From Lichtheimia corymbifera B2541 (taxonomy: Eukaryota > Mucoromycota > Mucoromycetes > Mucorales > Lichtheimiaceae): a stretch of DNA of 44,615 nucleotides. Positions 34,468 to 44,615 of the stretch are shown one piece after another; within the stretch, counting starts at the first letter, position 1; each line of letters opens with the position of its first letter. Below the pieces are notes generated by a model, which saw only the letters and a program-made list of their open reading frames with translations, was not told the origin of the DNA and searched no databases. The position numbers were made by a program, and so were the translations under genes. The stretch covers positions 1 to 44,615 of the forward strand of contig JNEU01000676.1 in the NCBI GenBank assembly GCA_000697475.1. Direction: 5' to 3'.

Positions 34468-36802
34468 ATGAATATCGATGAAATGTTCAAGGTAATAAAC
34501 AACTGCCATTGACTGTAGAGAATATAGAGACGCTCACCGATCCAACCAGATCCCGTCCATCCCTAGTGGACGCAACAAACGCAAAATGCCTGCAACTCCC
34601 GATGTCGCCTTTCTTGAAAGCTACAGCGCCAATTCGGATACTCAGGCTGAGAGCAGCAGCGATGCAGCAGCACGCAAACGAAGAAACGTGACGATTGAGG
34701 ATGAAGACGAAGATACGGCGGGTATGGTGGAATATGGCGTACAAGACGTGGTGGAAGAAGATGATGAAGAAGGCCGTTTCTTTGGAGGAGGATTGACTGA
34801 TGAACAAAGTCGATTATTGGATCTTGTGGATCAATACGAAGATGAAGAGGCAAGTGATCTTCAATCAGGAAAAATGCACATACACACAATCTAATCGAAT
34901 AATATCATTGATAGACTGAAGCATTGTCGGCAACATCCGTCAAAAAGATGATCCTCAAATTTGAAAAGGCTATCAACAAGAACCAAGACCAACGCGTACG
35001 ATACGCTGATCAGCCTGAAAAGTTTATGGAATCAGAAGCCGACTTGGATGAGGAGGTCAAGAACTTGCTGACACTGACTCAGGCACCCCACTTGTATCCT
35101 GAGCTCGTCAAACTTGGCAGTGTCGCTTCTATCATATCTTTGCTGAGTCACGAGAACACAGATATCGCCATTGATGCCATTGACCTCATCAACGAGTTGA
35201 CGGATGAAGATGTCGGTTTATCAGAAGATGAATTGGAGAGATCCGAAGAAGCAACAAATGGTGTCAAGATCTTGGTGGATGCCCTGGTATGTATATGTGA
35301 GGTCGTTCGCTTATTTCATACTAATCCCTTCCATCATATAGCTTGAAAATGAGATGCTTGAACTCCTAGTCCAAAATCTGGGACGACTTGATGAGAATGA
35401 AGAAGCTGATCGACAAGGTGTTTTCAAAATCTTGGGTAAGAAAGAGAGATTGGATACCAGTGAGATAGGGGAAGGCTAACAAAATATATGCAGGCATTCT
35501 TGAAAATTTGCTTGGTCTTGATCCTCAGCTGGCCGAACGGATTGCTTTAAAGACTGAATTCCTGCCATGGTTGTTGAAACGCATACAAACCAAGGGCTAT
35601 GATTCCAATCGTGGTTACGCAAGTGAAATATTGTCCATCCTATTACAAGATAGCCGAGGTAGTTTATTGATGGTGGCGGTTATGATCTATGGATATGGGT
35701 ACTCAATGATGGTAATTAGATATTCGATTGAAGCTTGGGGAATTGGAAGGCATTGATATACTCTTACGAGCATTATCGGTAAGAAAAAGGAACGGGATGT
35801 ATGGATCGTGGTATTGATCCTCGTTATAGAGCTATAGAAAGAAGGATCCTGAGGACGATGATGAAACAGAAATGGTGGAGAACTTTTTCAACGCCCTATG
35901 CTCCATGTTGAATGAACCAGAATCCAAGCAACAGTTTTTGGAGGGGGAAGGTGTTGAACTCATGGTTATCATGCTAAAGTAAGTAGAGCAACCATTGAAG
36001 GCTGAACAATAACTGAACTTTGCCTGTTATAGAGAACGAACATTGGCACGCATTCGAGCAATGAAGGCCTTAAACTATGCATTGAGCGGCGAGGCGGGTC
36101 GAGGAAACTGTTTACGCTTTGTCGAAGCTATGGGTCTCAAAGTATTATTCCCCATTTTCATGGGCAAGGTAAGTTGTAACAGCTGGATTTTTTTGATCTC
36201 GTATACTAACGACTTATCATAGGGCATCAAAAAGCTTAAAAAGACGCATAGCAAATCATTTGTGGAAACCGAAGATGAAGGTAAGAATGAACAATGGGTG
36301 AACATGTACCAGATGATCTGATTGGGTTAAATTAGAGCACACAATGTGCATTATCCTGTCATTAATGCGCAACCTATCACGAGAAGACGTGGGACGACTA
36401 CGACTGATCCGTAAATTCACTGACGACGATTATGAAAAGGTGGATCGATTATTGGAAATGAAGGAGTTCTATGAATCCAAGGACAGCCGAGTACGAGAAG
36501 AGATCGAGAAGGATTCCAAGGATCTGGATGATGAAGAGCGAGAAGAGATGCAAGAAGAATTCTATTTACGACGATTGGATGCTGGTCTTTTTACGCTTCA
36601 ACGTGTCTGCTTGGTGATTGCAGCTCTATGTAAAGAAGATGAAGGCGTCAAGGCAAGGACCATGATGTTGCTCAAGAGACAAGGAAGCGAGATATCAAGT
36701 ATATTCAGAATCATAGAGGAGGAAACCGCTCTTATGGCCGACTTTAGCTACTTGCAGCGTATGGCAGCTGGTGGAGCAGTAGAGCCTGATGCCCAGCGAT
36801 AA
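34468..36802 (+). CDS. CTNNBL1: CTNNBL1 (beta-catenin-like protein 1), Prp19-complex-associated
   Basis: Exons 34468-34491, 34550-34849, 34915-35286, 35342-35435, 35494-35658, 35720-35778, 35830-35978, 36033-36168, 36223-36280 and 36336-36802 give 607 aa. CTNNBL1 is an armadillo/HEAT-type nuclear protein bound to CDC5L and the Prp19 complex. Conserved stretches in order: SSVKKMIL-like TSVKKMILKFEKAINKNQ, KFMESEADLDEEV, SHENTDIAIDAIDLINELTD, LLVQNLGRLDE, FLPWLLKRIQTKG, LGELEGIDILLRALS, KKLKKTHSKSFVETEDEEHT, and EEFYLRRLDAGLFTLQRVCL. Length is close to the human protein (563 aa). The N-terminus has a basic PSGRNKRK patch and an acidic stretch. The intron at 34850-34914 has a GC donor (GAG|GCAAGT). 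Confidence 0.95.
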
Positions 36803-36988
36803 GAATGGCATCCTCATCATCAATAAAACATGAGATTGTGTTTTTTTAATTATATTGCCTTTTATCGAAACCGAGCGTATCCACAATATACACACACGCC
36901 ACACACAAATGTGATGAGATGAAGAAAGGAACAGGACAAAGGGTGGTGGGGGGAATTCTCTTTCTTTTCTCTAGCAAAGATCAACCCT

Positions 36989-37652
36989 TTATTTCTTGCC
37001 AGCAGCAGCCTTGGCCTTCTTGGTACCACGGAACTTCTTGGCACGGTTCTTCTTTTCCTTACGTTGCTTACGACCACCCTTGGGTGCCTCAGCAAGACCA
37101 ATCTGTAATGAAATAGATGATGAGATAGGCTGCATAATGCATCTCAAATAAATATATATCACTTACGCGAACAAGGCGATACTTGGGTTCAAACTTCTTC
37201 AAAGCCTCAACGTTGTCGTAGATAAGAGCAAAACCAGTAGTCTTTCCACCACCAAAGTGGGTCTTGAAACCAAAAACGGAAATGACTTCCTTGTTGGCCT
37301 TGTACATTTTAGCCAACTTGTCGCGGAGCTCATCCTTGGAAATGCTGGGGCGAGCGGGATGAATAACGTCAACGACCATTTGCTTGCGTTGGAGCAAACG
37401 GTTGGTAAGGAACTTGCGAGTGCGGATAGTAACGGTAGTGTCGGCCTGAATAGAATGTATTAGCATAGGGTTGCTATGATACGGGCTGACGAGGTCAGGT
37501 CGATGGAAGGCGTCTGTGGTGTATTATTTTTTTTGTTGCTGTATCTGATTCATCCATCGATTCATCCTATTCATCCATTCATCGAATACATTCACCACGC
37601 CATGGTTGCCATCGTATCCCTCATCATCATCATTCAATATCCAACATACCAT
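36989..37652 (-). CDS. RPS24: 40S ribosomal protein eS24
   Basis: Exons 37650-37652, 37167-37445 and 36989-37102 give 131 aa, close to the human length. The sequence [60 protein letters not shown] and the Lys-rich tail are typical eS24. The start codon ATG (37650-37652) stands alone at the end of exon 1, followed by a GTATGT donor and a 204-nt intron, much longer than others here. This arrangement is common in fungal ribosomal protein genes. The ATG exon is inferred from the donor match; the body is certain. Confidence 0.93.
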
Positions 37653-37985
37653 GTCGAAAAGAGGGGGTTGGCTATAGCCTTCTCACACCGATCATGTTCA
37701 CCCGCCTTCCCCCAATCTAGAAACCCCGACTATACAACCTCATGCGCACGGTGCACACACACAATCAAGCCTGTCAACAATCAAGGAAAATGCATCGTAT
37801 CTTTTAATCTAGCTTGCCAACACTATCATTGCAGCAATAAATGATTTTGGAATATGAGTGTAACTTGTATAGATAGATATAAACTGGTATTTTTCATAAA
37901 AGAAAAGGTGCCCTCTACTTTAAAGCTACATAAAAACAGGGATGTGCCCAACATTAGTCACCGTTTTGTAACCCAATCCAATCCT

Positions 37986-39087
37986 TTAACTTACAATAGC
38001 ATCCATCTTTGTAAGTACATTCAATGTAGCTGCAACGACCTCCAAGGACAATTCAGAGCCAGGACGTATATCATTCTTTGCACCACTTCCGGCAAATGGC
38101 CAGGTAGAGAAATCATTCATGAGCTCGTCCACCTTATTGAAAGCTTGTTCTCGTAGATCAGGTTGCATATATAACAAGGCGTTCTCGAGTACGTTGGCTG
38201 CATATGCTGCACAAATCATGCATACTGTGCGTAGATAAGCGTGTGGAACGTCTGATTGGGAATCGATAGATGATGCTGAGACACGAGTGACAAGCATTGT
38301 ACATACACGTTTGATAATCTCCTCTTTGCAAGCTGTGTCTGCGATAGGGTGCGTTGCCATGTCGAATAATAAAAAGTTGCGTTTCTCTGTTCGCAAGATG
38401 CCCTTGTCCACCAATCCTTTTGCCAAACGTTCCCTCACTTGCTTGAGCTGGTATCCGATCTTCATGACATTCCATGTCTCGCCTAGAATCGTCTCCAATC
38501 ATTTGAGTCTCGACCTTTTGGTTGGCTGATGATCCTCCCCGCTTCCCCCACTCTTCTTGGACACATACCGCTCATCAGATCAACCCAGCTGGCAACGCTC
38601 ATCTTTTCACTGATCTTCATCATCTTCAAGGCTTCATCCAGTAACACCTCGCCTGTGAGTTTGTCGTTGATCACCTCAATATATCGATCTGTCAGTGGGT
38701 ATTTCCTTCGGTTGGAATCCTTGACCATAGCAATACGTCCTCGAAGAGCAAGCTCCATCACAATACATCCACGTAACGCATAACTGATACTGTCGTTCCA
38801 GAATGATAAATAACCCTGGATCAAGGCGTTAGCTGTGATATCGATGTGTGTGTGCACTCATATTCACTGACCTGTCTATCCTTAAGACCGAGTAATAACA
38901 CCTCTTCCATGAGTGTGAGTCGAGGTGTGCTTTTGCTATCGTCAATGTCGTCAGGGTCATAGGCTATTTTCTTTTCTGATGATGGTGAAGTGGCGTTGTG
39001 ATGAGGTGAATGGGAACCATCGACCGCGTTATTGTCATCTGTGCTTGACGAAGCACCTGCTACCCGTCGTCGTGTGATAGTTGACAT
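37986..39087 (-). CDS. VPS74: Vps74/GOLPH3 Golgi PI4P effector
   Basis: Exons 38872-39087, 38569-38815 and 37986-38482 give 319 aa. Vps74/GOLPH3 binds PI4P and retains glycosyltransferases in the Golgi through COPI. The conserved blocks [70 protein letters not shown] and [12 protein letters not shown] are all present, including the Trp/Arg (FWND…ALRG) and the two Arg of QVRERLAKG used for PI4P. The N-terminus is a disordered acidic segment with an ITRRR patch. The C-terminus is [19 protein letters not shown] occurs right at the last codons, but no downstream exon is needed. Confidence 0.95.
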
Positions 39088-39275
39088 TGTGTTGCTGCTA
39101 TTATCAATGTAGAAATGGTGCTGAATTGGAGGGAATATGGGCCACGAGCATTAATAGCAAAAAAAGAACAAGGTGCTTTGAAACAATGAGACGATGTGTC
39201 CAATACTCATGCCCGCCAGTCTTACTGAATTAGGCCAATACCATTCACGCGCATATTCATTACTCCCCCTTTCCA

Positions 39276-39276
<1 letters not shown>

Positions 39277-39316
<40 letters not shown>
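39277..39316. repeat. (CA)n microsatellite
   Basis: Uninterrupted CA dinucleotide run of about 40 bp upstream of the Vps74 gene. A matching (GT)n tract lies at 30107-30138. Confidence 0.95.
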
Positions 39317-39317
<1 letters not shown>

Positions 39318-39508
39318 CATATATACTTTGCATATATGGGGAGATGATTACTTTTTTTACACTCTAAATCATGCGATAAAAGGTGAATCAGATTCTCAGC
39401 CAAAGCTACTACATTAGGGCTGAGCAGAGGTACCTTTTATCCGATGGAATGGTTCTATCAATGAAATTCCGTGGAACAATACTGATTTTTTATATCGCAA
39501 CAACAAAA

Positions 39509-39555
39509 ACTATGGAGCATAAATAACACGCAAGGTATTGGTATTGCCAATGCCT
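39509..39555 (-). pseudogene. relic of a pyruvate kinase 3' end
   Basis: Read on the minus strand, this segment encodes [18 protein letters not shown] followed by TAG. The intact pyruvate kinase 1.65 kb away ends [21 protein letters not shown]. About 29 bp are identical at DNA level, and nearby differences are synonymous (AAC/AAT, CCG/CCA). An AAA codon appears gained in an A run. No further upstream pyruvate kinase exon could be found next to it, so it is a fragment of a lost duplicate. Confidence 0.8.
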
Positions 39556-40105
39556 TTTTTTTTCCACAAGAATACTAAGGTGGATGGATTGTTGGATGAT
39601 ACATAAACGAGCGCAGTTGAAGCCTTGTGTGCACGTAAAAGTTACCTTTAAATAATGCATTTGTGTTGCCTTTGAATGTATTGCTTGACCTAAACTGGTT
39701 CCGGAAGTTCAGACAACAATGAAGAAGATGGGAGAGGGTCTCGTTAACATTAACTGATAAGTAAAGGATCCACTGGTAAGGTACCTCCAAAACATCATTG
39801 CACTCCTATCCAACTTTATGCAAAGGGAAGTCGTTATATCACCATCCTGCGATTTGGGGGTGGCGATGACCTGCTGTCACCATCGGAGGATGAAATAGAT
39901 GTCAAAGAGCACATTCTACTATTATGCTACTTTTTATACGTATACGACCCTATACCATTTGATGATACTGCAAAATATTGTATGTACGTGGATATATTAA
40001 AAGCATCATTTTACGTCTTGGCAGTCGGTGAGAATGAGCACAATGATTTATTCTAGGCTGCAGAAGTACTTGATATTATATCAACTCTACTACTAAAGTG
40101 CCATG
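39556..40105. other. intergenic region
   Basis: Lies between the pyruvate kinase relic and the small secreted-protein gene. No gene or further relic was recognised. Confidence 0.5.
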
Positions 40106-40504
40106 CTACCAGTAGCAAAGAGTGATATCCTCCGCCTGTTCAGCGACAATTCCGTCATAGTCTTTTTTGTCGATCGTGCATTTCCAGCGGACGCACATGT
40201 CCTTTTCTTCGTTTGCCTTGCTGCACCAATATGGGTAACCCCCACTTTTGCATTGAAGTCTGCTTGGGGGATCTATGCTGATAACGCCATAACTGGATTC
40301 CCCAAAACAGTCCTTGAATGTTTCTTGGCCCTTCTTGTACTGCTTGCATTGAGCACCCGTGAGAAGCACCAGATCGAAATAGTTCCCGTAAGTAGGGTCC
40401 TTGTAGGAACGTAGACTATCTCTGTTCGCTTTGCACTTGAGCGCTCCTTATGAAGTTACTGGTGTGGCCATCAAGGTCAGCGCCAATGCAAAAAATTTCA
40501 ACAT
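40106..40504 (-). pseudogene. small secreted Cys-rich protein gene with an in-frame TAA
   Basis: From ATG 40504 the frame codes for a typical signal peptide (MLKFFALALTLMATPVTS), then a TAA at codon 19 (40448-40450), then stays open for 113 codons to a TAG at 40106. The mature part has eight Cys (in KCKAN, QCKQY, DCFGE, QCKSG, WCSKA, MCVRW, KCTID, LCYW), consistent with four disulfides. Intron models across the TAA (for example GTAACT…GATAG) shift into a frame without the Cys pattern, so splicing does not rescue it. The stop falls near the expected signal-peptidase site. It could be a recent null allele, readthrough, or a sequencing error. Family unknown; many fungi have such small secreted proteins. 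Confidence 0.75.
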
Positions 40505-40628
40505 GCTTGCTTGAATCGATTGAAAGTGGAGAGTGAGTTGAGAAAGTGATAAGTATGGTCTTGCTGTATGGAGATTTGGGAAGGCAGGAGTGGTTGATTT
40601 GCTGAGCAAGAACGTTGAATAGGCTCGT

Positions 40629-40640
40629 CCTATTTATATA
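40629..40640 (-). promoter_or_regulatory. TATA box of the secreted-protein gene
   Basis: On the minus strand the sequence reads GTATATAAATAGG, a strong TATA element about 125-135 bp before the ATG at 40504. Confidence 0.6.
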
Positions 40641-40651
40641 CGTGAGGATCG

Positions 40652-40707
<56 letters not shown>
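40652..40707. repeat. 56-bp poly(dA:dT) tract
   Basis: Uninterrupted run of 56 A on the plus strand (T on the coding strand of the secreted-protein gene), starting about 12 bp upstream of the TATA box. The length may be inexact because of homopolymer sequencing. Confidence 0.95.
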
Positions 40708-40708
<1 letters not shown>

Positions 40709-41175
40709 GGAAGAACACTAAACGATCAAGGGTATACGAAGAAAGGGGCTGTCGATGGGCCAAGATGTGAACGCCCAACGCTCGGAAGGTTCAAGGGGGT
40801 TTACAAGAGAAGGAGAACAGAAATCTTATACGATGTATGCAGAAGATGTATACTGAGCAGATGCATTGACATGCTATTTCGTGGCGTTCAAGTATCCATC
40901 TCAAGGCCAAGCATGAGGTGATTTGTCTCGTAAGCAGAGAGATAGTTACGGAAGTTTACAGAGGGAGACAGGGAGGAAGTCAGAGATAGAGCAAAGAGAG
41001 ATGAATGCAAGAACGAATCAAGGAACAGGAGAAGTGCATAAAAGAGAGAAGGGATGTTCAAAACCAGTGGTAACTGACTTGCTGCAGCCAGGCGTTCGAA
41101 GGTGACTTTGATCCTTTGATGCGAGAAGGCAAAACACTGAATCTTTATGTTTGTTAACAAGCTACAACTCTGCTA
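40708..41175. other. 3' flank of pyruvate kinase and upstream flank of the secreted gene
   Basis: GA-rich on the plus strand (40930-41060). No supportable gene. It must hold the pyruvate kinase terminator and distal promoter elements of the secreted-protein gene. Confidence 0.4.
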
Positions 41176-43400
41176 CTACGGAGCATAAATAACACGCAAG
41201 GTATTGGTGTTGCCAAGACCACTTTTCCAGCCTTGGACCGCAATAACAGCTTGACCATGCTTAAGCATGCCATATTTCATTGCTTGCTCCATACCAAATA
41301 TCAAACTACAAGACCAAGATGATTCCCACATAAAATCACAGATTAGTAAAGAAGATAATAATTCAATAACTGTTATAACTACCGTGCATCCACATCTTCT
41401 TGCCAAGGTGCATGATCAGAAGGACTGGCCAGATGAGCTGCGCTAACAGTAAGATGATTGCTGCTACTGTGTGTCGCAGAGGATGATGAAGGCTTGTTGT
41501 AATAGAAGGGGAAACAACCACGCGACAAATGAGCTTGACGAGCTGTTTGTGGATTACGAGTAACGACGACAATGGGTGCCTTGGGTCTGTACTTGCTAAT
41601 CAATCTATTGTTTTTCGATTAGTTCGCTACTATGGGATCGCTATTGCCTCTGCATGCTCTATATCACGTACCTTGCACTATTACCAGAGGTGGTCAACAC
41701 AATGATAACTCCAGCATTTTGTTCGTTGGCGGCACTGACAGCAGCACATGCAACCGTTTCAGTCGTCTCCGTTGGAAGTGATGTGAGGGATCGCATCTCA
41801 TTAAAGACAGCAGGATAGCATAACACTGACTCAGCCATCATACAGACGTTATGCATGGTGCGCACGGCTTCTTCAGGATAATTGCCTTTGGCCGTTTCTC
41901 CTGACAACATCACGCAATCAGCTCCATCCAAGATAGCATTGGCAACATCTGACACTTCAGCACGTGTGGGGCGAGGATTGTACTATGCAAAACAAAGGAT
42001 CCTTATTCAATACACGCTCGTTGGACCCTTTTTGCGACTGCTTACCGTCATCGATTCAAGCATTTGTGTTGCACTAAACAAAAGGCATGGCGTGTTAATG
42101 CGAGTTGTTGCAACTTGTACCACATGGAATATAAGGAAGCTTACCAAATGACGGGCTTGCCAGCAAGGTTACACTTGGTAATCATCATCTTTTGGGCGAT
42201 AAAGACTCGTTCCAATGGAATCTCAATGCCCATGTCCTATTTGGTTGCAAGTGTAAATAAACAAGAATGCAGAAAAATGAACACACCATCACCACCACTT
42301 ACGCCCCGAGCCACCATAACGCCATCCGTCTCTTGCAAAATGTCATCAAAGTTTTGAACTCCCTGATGGTTTTCAATCTTGGCAATAATCTTGATATGCT
42401 TTCCATCCTCTCCTAAGACTTGACGGATATCACGAATATCTTGTCCACTGCGAATAAAAGATGCAAACACCATGTCGACGCCATTCTTGACACCAAATCG
42501 CAAATCTGCCTTGTCCTTTTCTGACAAGGCTGGCAAATCCACATCCGTACCAGGAAGATTGACGCCTTTGTGAGCACACAGCTTGCCACTGTTACGTGCC
42601 CTGACTCGGATTTCATCACCATCCACCGAGAGTACATCAAACGATAAAACACCATCATCGACGTAGATCATTTTGCCAGGCTTGATCACCTTGGGAAGAT
42701 TCTTGTAATCCATGTACATCACTTGGTCATCACATATATCCTTGTATTGCTCGTCGACGCTGAAAATCATCTCGTGACCAGCGCTGATAGCCACCTAAAA
42801 CAAGCATAAATGAGTGGCACTCACTTAAAATATATAGGAACCCCCTTGTATTTACCTCGACATTATCACGCATGTTTCCGGTGCGGATTTCGGGTCCTTT
42901 GTTGTCCAATGCAATGGCTGTTTCGCGACCCGGGTACACTAATGGCATTTCATTAACAACCTGCTCACACGCTTTCTCAGCCTCACCCCTTCCCAACAAA
43001 CTTACGCTGCACACTTTTGCGGGTGTTGTCAATAACGGATTGGTGATACTAGATGAATGAATGGGTGTGTGTGTGTAAATATAACACGCTCAGTCTTGTG
43101 CGTCTTGCGGCATGTCAAGCCTTATCTGAGATTACCTCGTACGTGCCGTGTGAAAAGTTCATCCGAACCACATTTAGGCCAGCGTTGCGAAGCTTGGTGA
43201 TCATTTCAACACTGTTTGTCTTGGGACCTGTTGGGGTGTGTATCAGTATGCATATCGTAAATACGGTTGGAAACGGGGGTCTTCTCACCAATAGTGCCAA
43301 TAATAGTTGACTTGCGAACTGCTTCAAGCTCAACATTCACGTTCATTTGGGCCAGCCATTGGATACTGGAAGTCACCTCTGGAGTGATGATAGGTGCCAT
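41176..43400 (-). CDS. PYK1: pyruvate kinase
   Basis: Exons 43289-43400, 43136-43227, 43006-43048, 42856-42938, 42303-42794, 42145-42236, 42046-42073, 41672-41982, 41383-41604 and 41176-41305 give 534 aa. It converts phosphoenolpyruvate and ADP to pyruvate and ATP, the last step of glycolysis. Visible motifs: [34 protein letters not shown]-domain [12 protein letters not shown], active-site [10 protein letters not shown] (Lys) and MVARGDMGIEIP (Mg2+ Asp), [20 protein letters not shown], and the regulatory C-domain ending [18 protein letters not shown]. Nine introns include one that isolates a 28-nt microexon (ATQMLESMT). Ser/His-rich insert ([16 protein letters not shown]) lies just before the C-terminal [12 protein letters not shown], in the allosteric domain. 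A relic of a second copy's 3' end lies at 39509-39555. Confidence 0.96.
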
Positions 43401-43826
43401 GATTTCGTTGGAAAAAAGTTGAAAAGGAAAAAGAAAAAGATGCGTTATAGAATGCCATGCATGGGTTGGTCCCTTTTTCTCTCTCTTACTTCTCAGTTAC
43501 TGTGCGACCAAACCAAGAAAGGAAAGGTGCTTATCATGTTGCATGGTGGCACGTCGACAAATAAATGCTACATGAAACACGTAAATAAACACACAGACGC
43601 GCATATTGATAGAAAACCAGGACATACATGAATGAGCCCTTATCTCCATCTCTCGTTGTAATGTGGACAAAGTAGAAATGAAATAACATCGTTTTAATGA
43701 GTGAAATCAGCAGTGGTGTGGTGTGCATTATTGGAAGTAGCATCAGGCCATGATATTTGATATACAATGATGAGGGAAAGTGTGCAATCTTCTCGGGTAT
43801 AAATGACAAATCTGCATGTGGTGTTC
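43401..43826. other. intergenic region (pyruvate kinase promoter)
   Basis: Pyrimidine/purine-rich stretch 43410-43500 abuts the pyruvate kinase ATG, as expected for a strong glycolytic promoter. No gene seen. Confidence 0.5.
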
Positions 43827-44170
43827 TCAACCAGAGCTCAATCCAGAATCAGAACGCATGTATATGCTGGTATCCATCTCCTCTGTTGCTTGGCGAAGTA
43901 AAACGCTCTCCATCACCGCCTTACGCTCTTGGGTATTCTATTACATCCGGTATGTAAGTTGTTGTTTGGATCATAAAGATTGTTATCTGCTCTTACCTCG
44001 AGTCTTTCGAATAAATGTGTGATGATGCTGTTCCGGCGTGCTAATAAATCTTCCAATTGTTCCTTCTCTTCAGACAATTTGGCATGTGCTTCTTGTATGT
44101 TTTGTAACCGACAAGCCTCTCGTTCAAGATCCCGATCCCGATCCTCCAATTCTTGTTGTAACTCCTTGTT
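43827..44170 (-). CDS. 3' end of a coiled-coil protein gene
   Basis: Terminal exon 43827-43937 (37 codons, stop TGA) is joined by a 59-nt intron (GTAAGA…GTAATAG) to an exon from 43997 up to about 44155-44170. The encoded segment is a heptad-rich coiled coil (KELQQELEDRDRDLEREACR, LSEEKEQLEDLLARRNSIIT) followed by a polar tail MDTSIYMRSDSGLSSG. No ATG is available for this exon; the frame upstream runs into CCCGCACCA-type repeats and non-coding sequence, so earlier exons lie further upstream, possibly beyond the window. Family not recognised. Confidence 0.6.
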
Positions 44171-44186
44171 TAAGGGAATTACTACG

Positions 44187-44222
44187 CCCGCACCAAAATC
44201 CCATCTCGCCCGCACCAAAAAA
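44187..44222. repeat. paired CCCGCACCAAAA motifs
   Basis: GCCCGCACCAAAA occurs twice, separated by about 10 bp. The same CCCGCACCA core begins each unit of the 70-bp tandem repeat 110-270 bp further on. Confidence 0.7.
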
Positions 44223-44330
44223 AATAGGCATGCTAGTCATATACTCAGATCAGCCAATTAATATAAAATGATATAAACACAGCACCTTTATGCCCTCGCT
44301 GGCATAATGTCACGTGCATTATTCATCATA

Positions 44331-44504
44331 CCCGCACCATTTTTGCACTTGAGTCTTTCATGCAATGCATCCATCATGGCACATGTATATGTCCACCATG
44401 CCCGCACCATTTTTGCACTTGAGTCTTTCATGCAATGCATCCATCATGGCACATGTATATGTCCACCATGCCCGCACCATTTTTACACTCGAGTCTTTTA
44501 TGCA
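44331..44504. repeat. 70-bp tandem repeat, two full copies and a partial third
   Basis: Units 44331-44400 and 44401-44470 are identical. A third, degenerate copy covers 44471 to about 44504. Each begins CCCGCACCATTTTTGCACTT and ends GTCCACCATG. The perfect identity of two units indicates recent duplication or gene conversion. No coding capacity is apparent. Confidence 0.95.
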
Positions 44505-44615
44505 TTTACGATTAATTCGAAAGCGTTGTATTTTGTAGCATGGTGTCATAATAATGGTGTCATAATAGTCAGGATGAAGTCATCACTTATTGCTTAACTA
44601 TGGGGAGTACATGAT

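Noticed and set aside
37981..37995. GTAAGT at the Vps74 C-terminus as a donor of a further intron
   Set aside because: The unspliced end LTKMDAIVS already matches the expected family C-terminus, and no good downstream exon was found.
40652..40707. Poly(A) tract as the tail of a retroposed transcript
   Set aside because: No transcript-like sequence or target-site duplication flanks it; the sequence before it is the promoter of the minus-strand secreted gene.
44156..44218. Start of the coiled-coil gene at the frame opening near 44218
   Set aside because: That frame opens at a TTG, not ATG, and its first residues derive from the CCCGCACCA repeat.

Overview
The window is nuclear DNA of a filamentous fungus, most likely an early-diverging lineage (Mucoromycota/Mucorales-like). 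Nearly every gene is split by short GT-AG introns of about 50-65 nt. The gene set combines a velvet regulator, fungal pyruvate kinase, a Rho4-like GTPase and a Mds3/Pmd1/Ral2-like kelch-BTB protein with SMN, a ribonuclease-kappa-like protein, TFIP11 and CTNNBL1, which many yeasts have lost or diverged strongly. No species can be named from sequence alone. All coding models below were spliced by hand, and exon phases were checked to add up across each gene.

Layout. 1-1979: no intact gene; a broken secreted-protein-like frame at about 287-639. 1980-2829 (+): SMN homologue with YG box. 2830-4835: unexplained coding-like patches. 4836-6776 (+): orphan 7-TM protein. 7294-7932 (+): Ser-rich hypothetical. 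8179-10495 (-): velvet-domain regulator. 10496-14043: gene-poor, with one small orphan gene at 13230-13684 (-). 14044-16234 (+): CCA-adding enzyme, tail to tail (14 bp between stops) with a Wss1-like protease at 16249-17498 (-). 19008-21356 (+): kelch-BTB protein. 21646-22965 (-): zinc-type quinone oxidoreductase-like enzyme with three tandem Yap1-type sites upstream. 24015-24367 (-): RNASEK-like protein. 25383-27585 (+): TFIP11/Ntr1. 27657-29259 (-): disordered acidic protein. 30457-31312 (+): Rho4-like GTPase. 31757-33736 (-): SR-protein kinase. 34468-36802 (+): CTNNBL1. 36989-37652 (-): ribosomal protein eS24. 37986-39087 (-): Vps74/GOLPH3. 39509-39555: relic of a pyruvate kinase 3' end. 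40106-40504 (-): small secreted Cys-rich gene with a nonsense codon. 41176-43400 (-): pyruvate kinase. 43827-~44170 (-): 3' end of a coiled-coil gene, followed by 70-bp tandem repeats.

How it fits together. Most genes are core housekeeping, but there is a clear excess of pre-mRNA-splicing factors: SMN (snRNP assembly), TFIP11/Ntr1 (spliceosome disassembly), SRPK (SR-protein phosphorylation) and CTNNBL1 (Prp19-associated), three of them within 11.5 kb. The same window shows unusual splicing: three GC-AG introns, a 14-nt microexon that completes a catalytic HExxH motif, and two stop-free introns whose length is a multiple of three.

I did not find a new multi-gene system. The most novel single observations are the split protease active site, the Yap1-site tandem repeat, the interrupted secreted protein sitting between a pyruvate kinase gene and a pyruvate kinase relic, and the orphan 7-TM protein.
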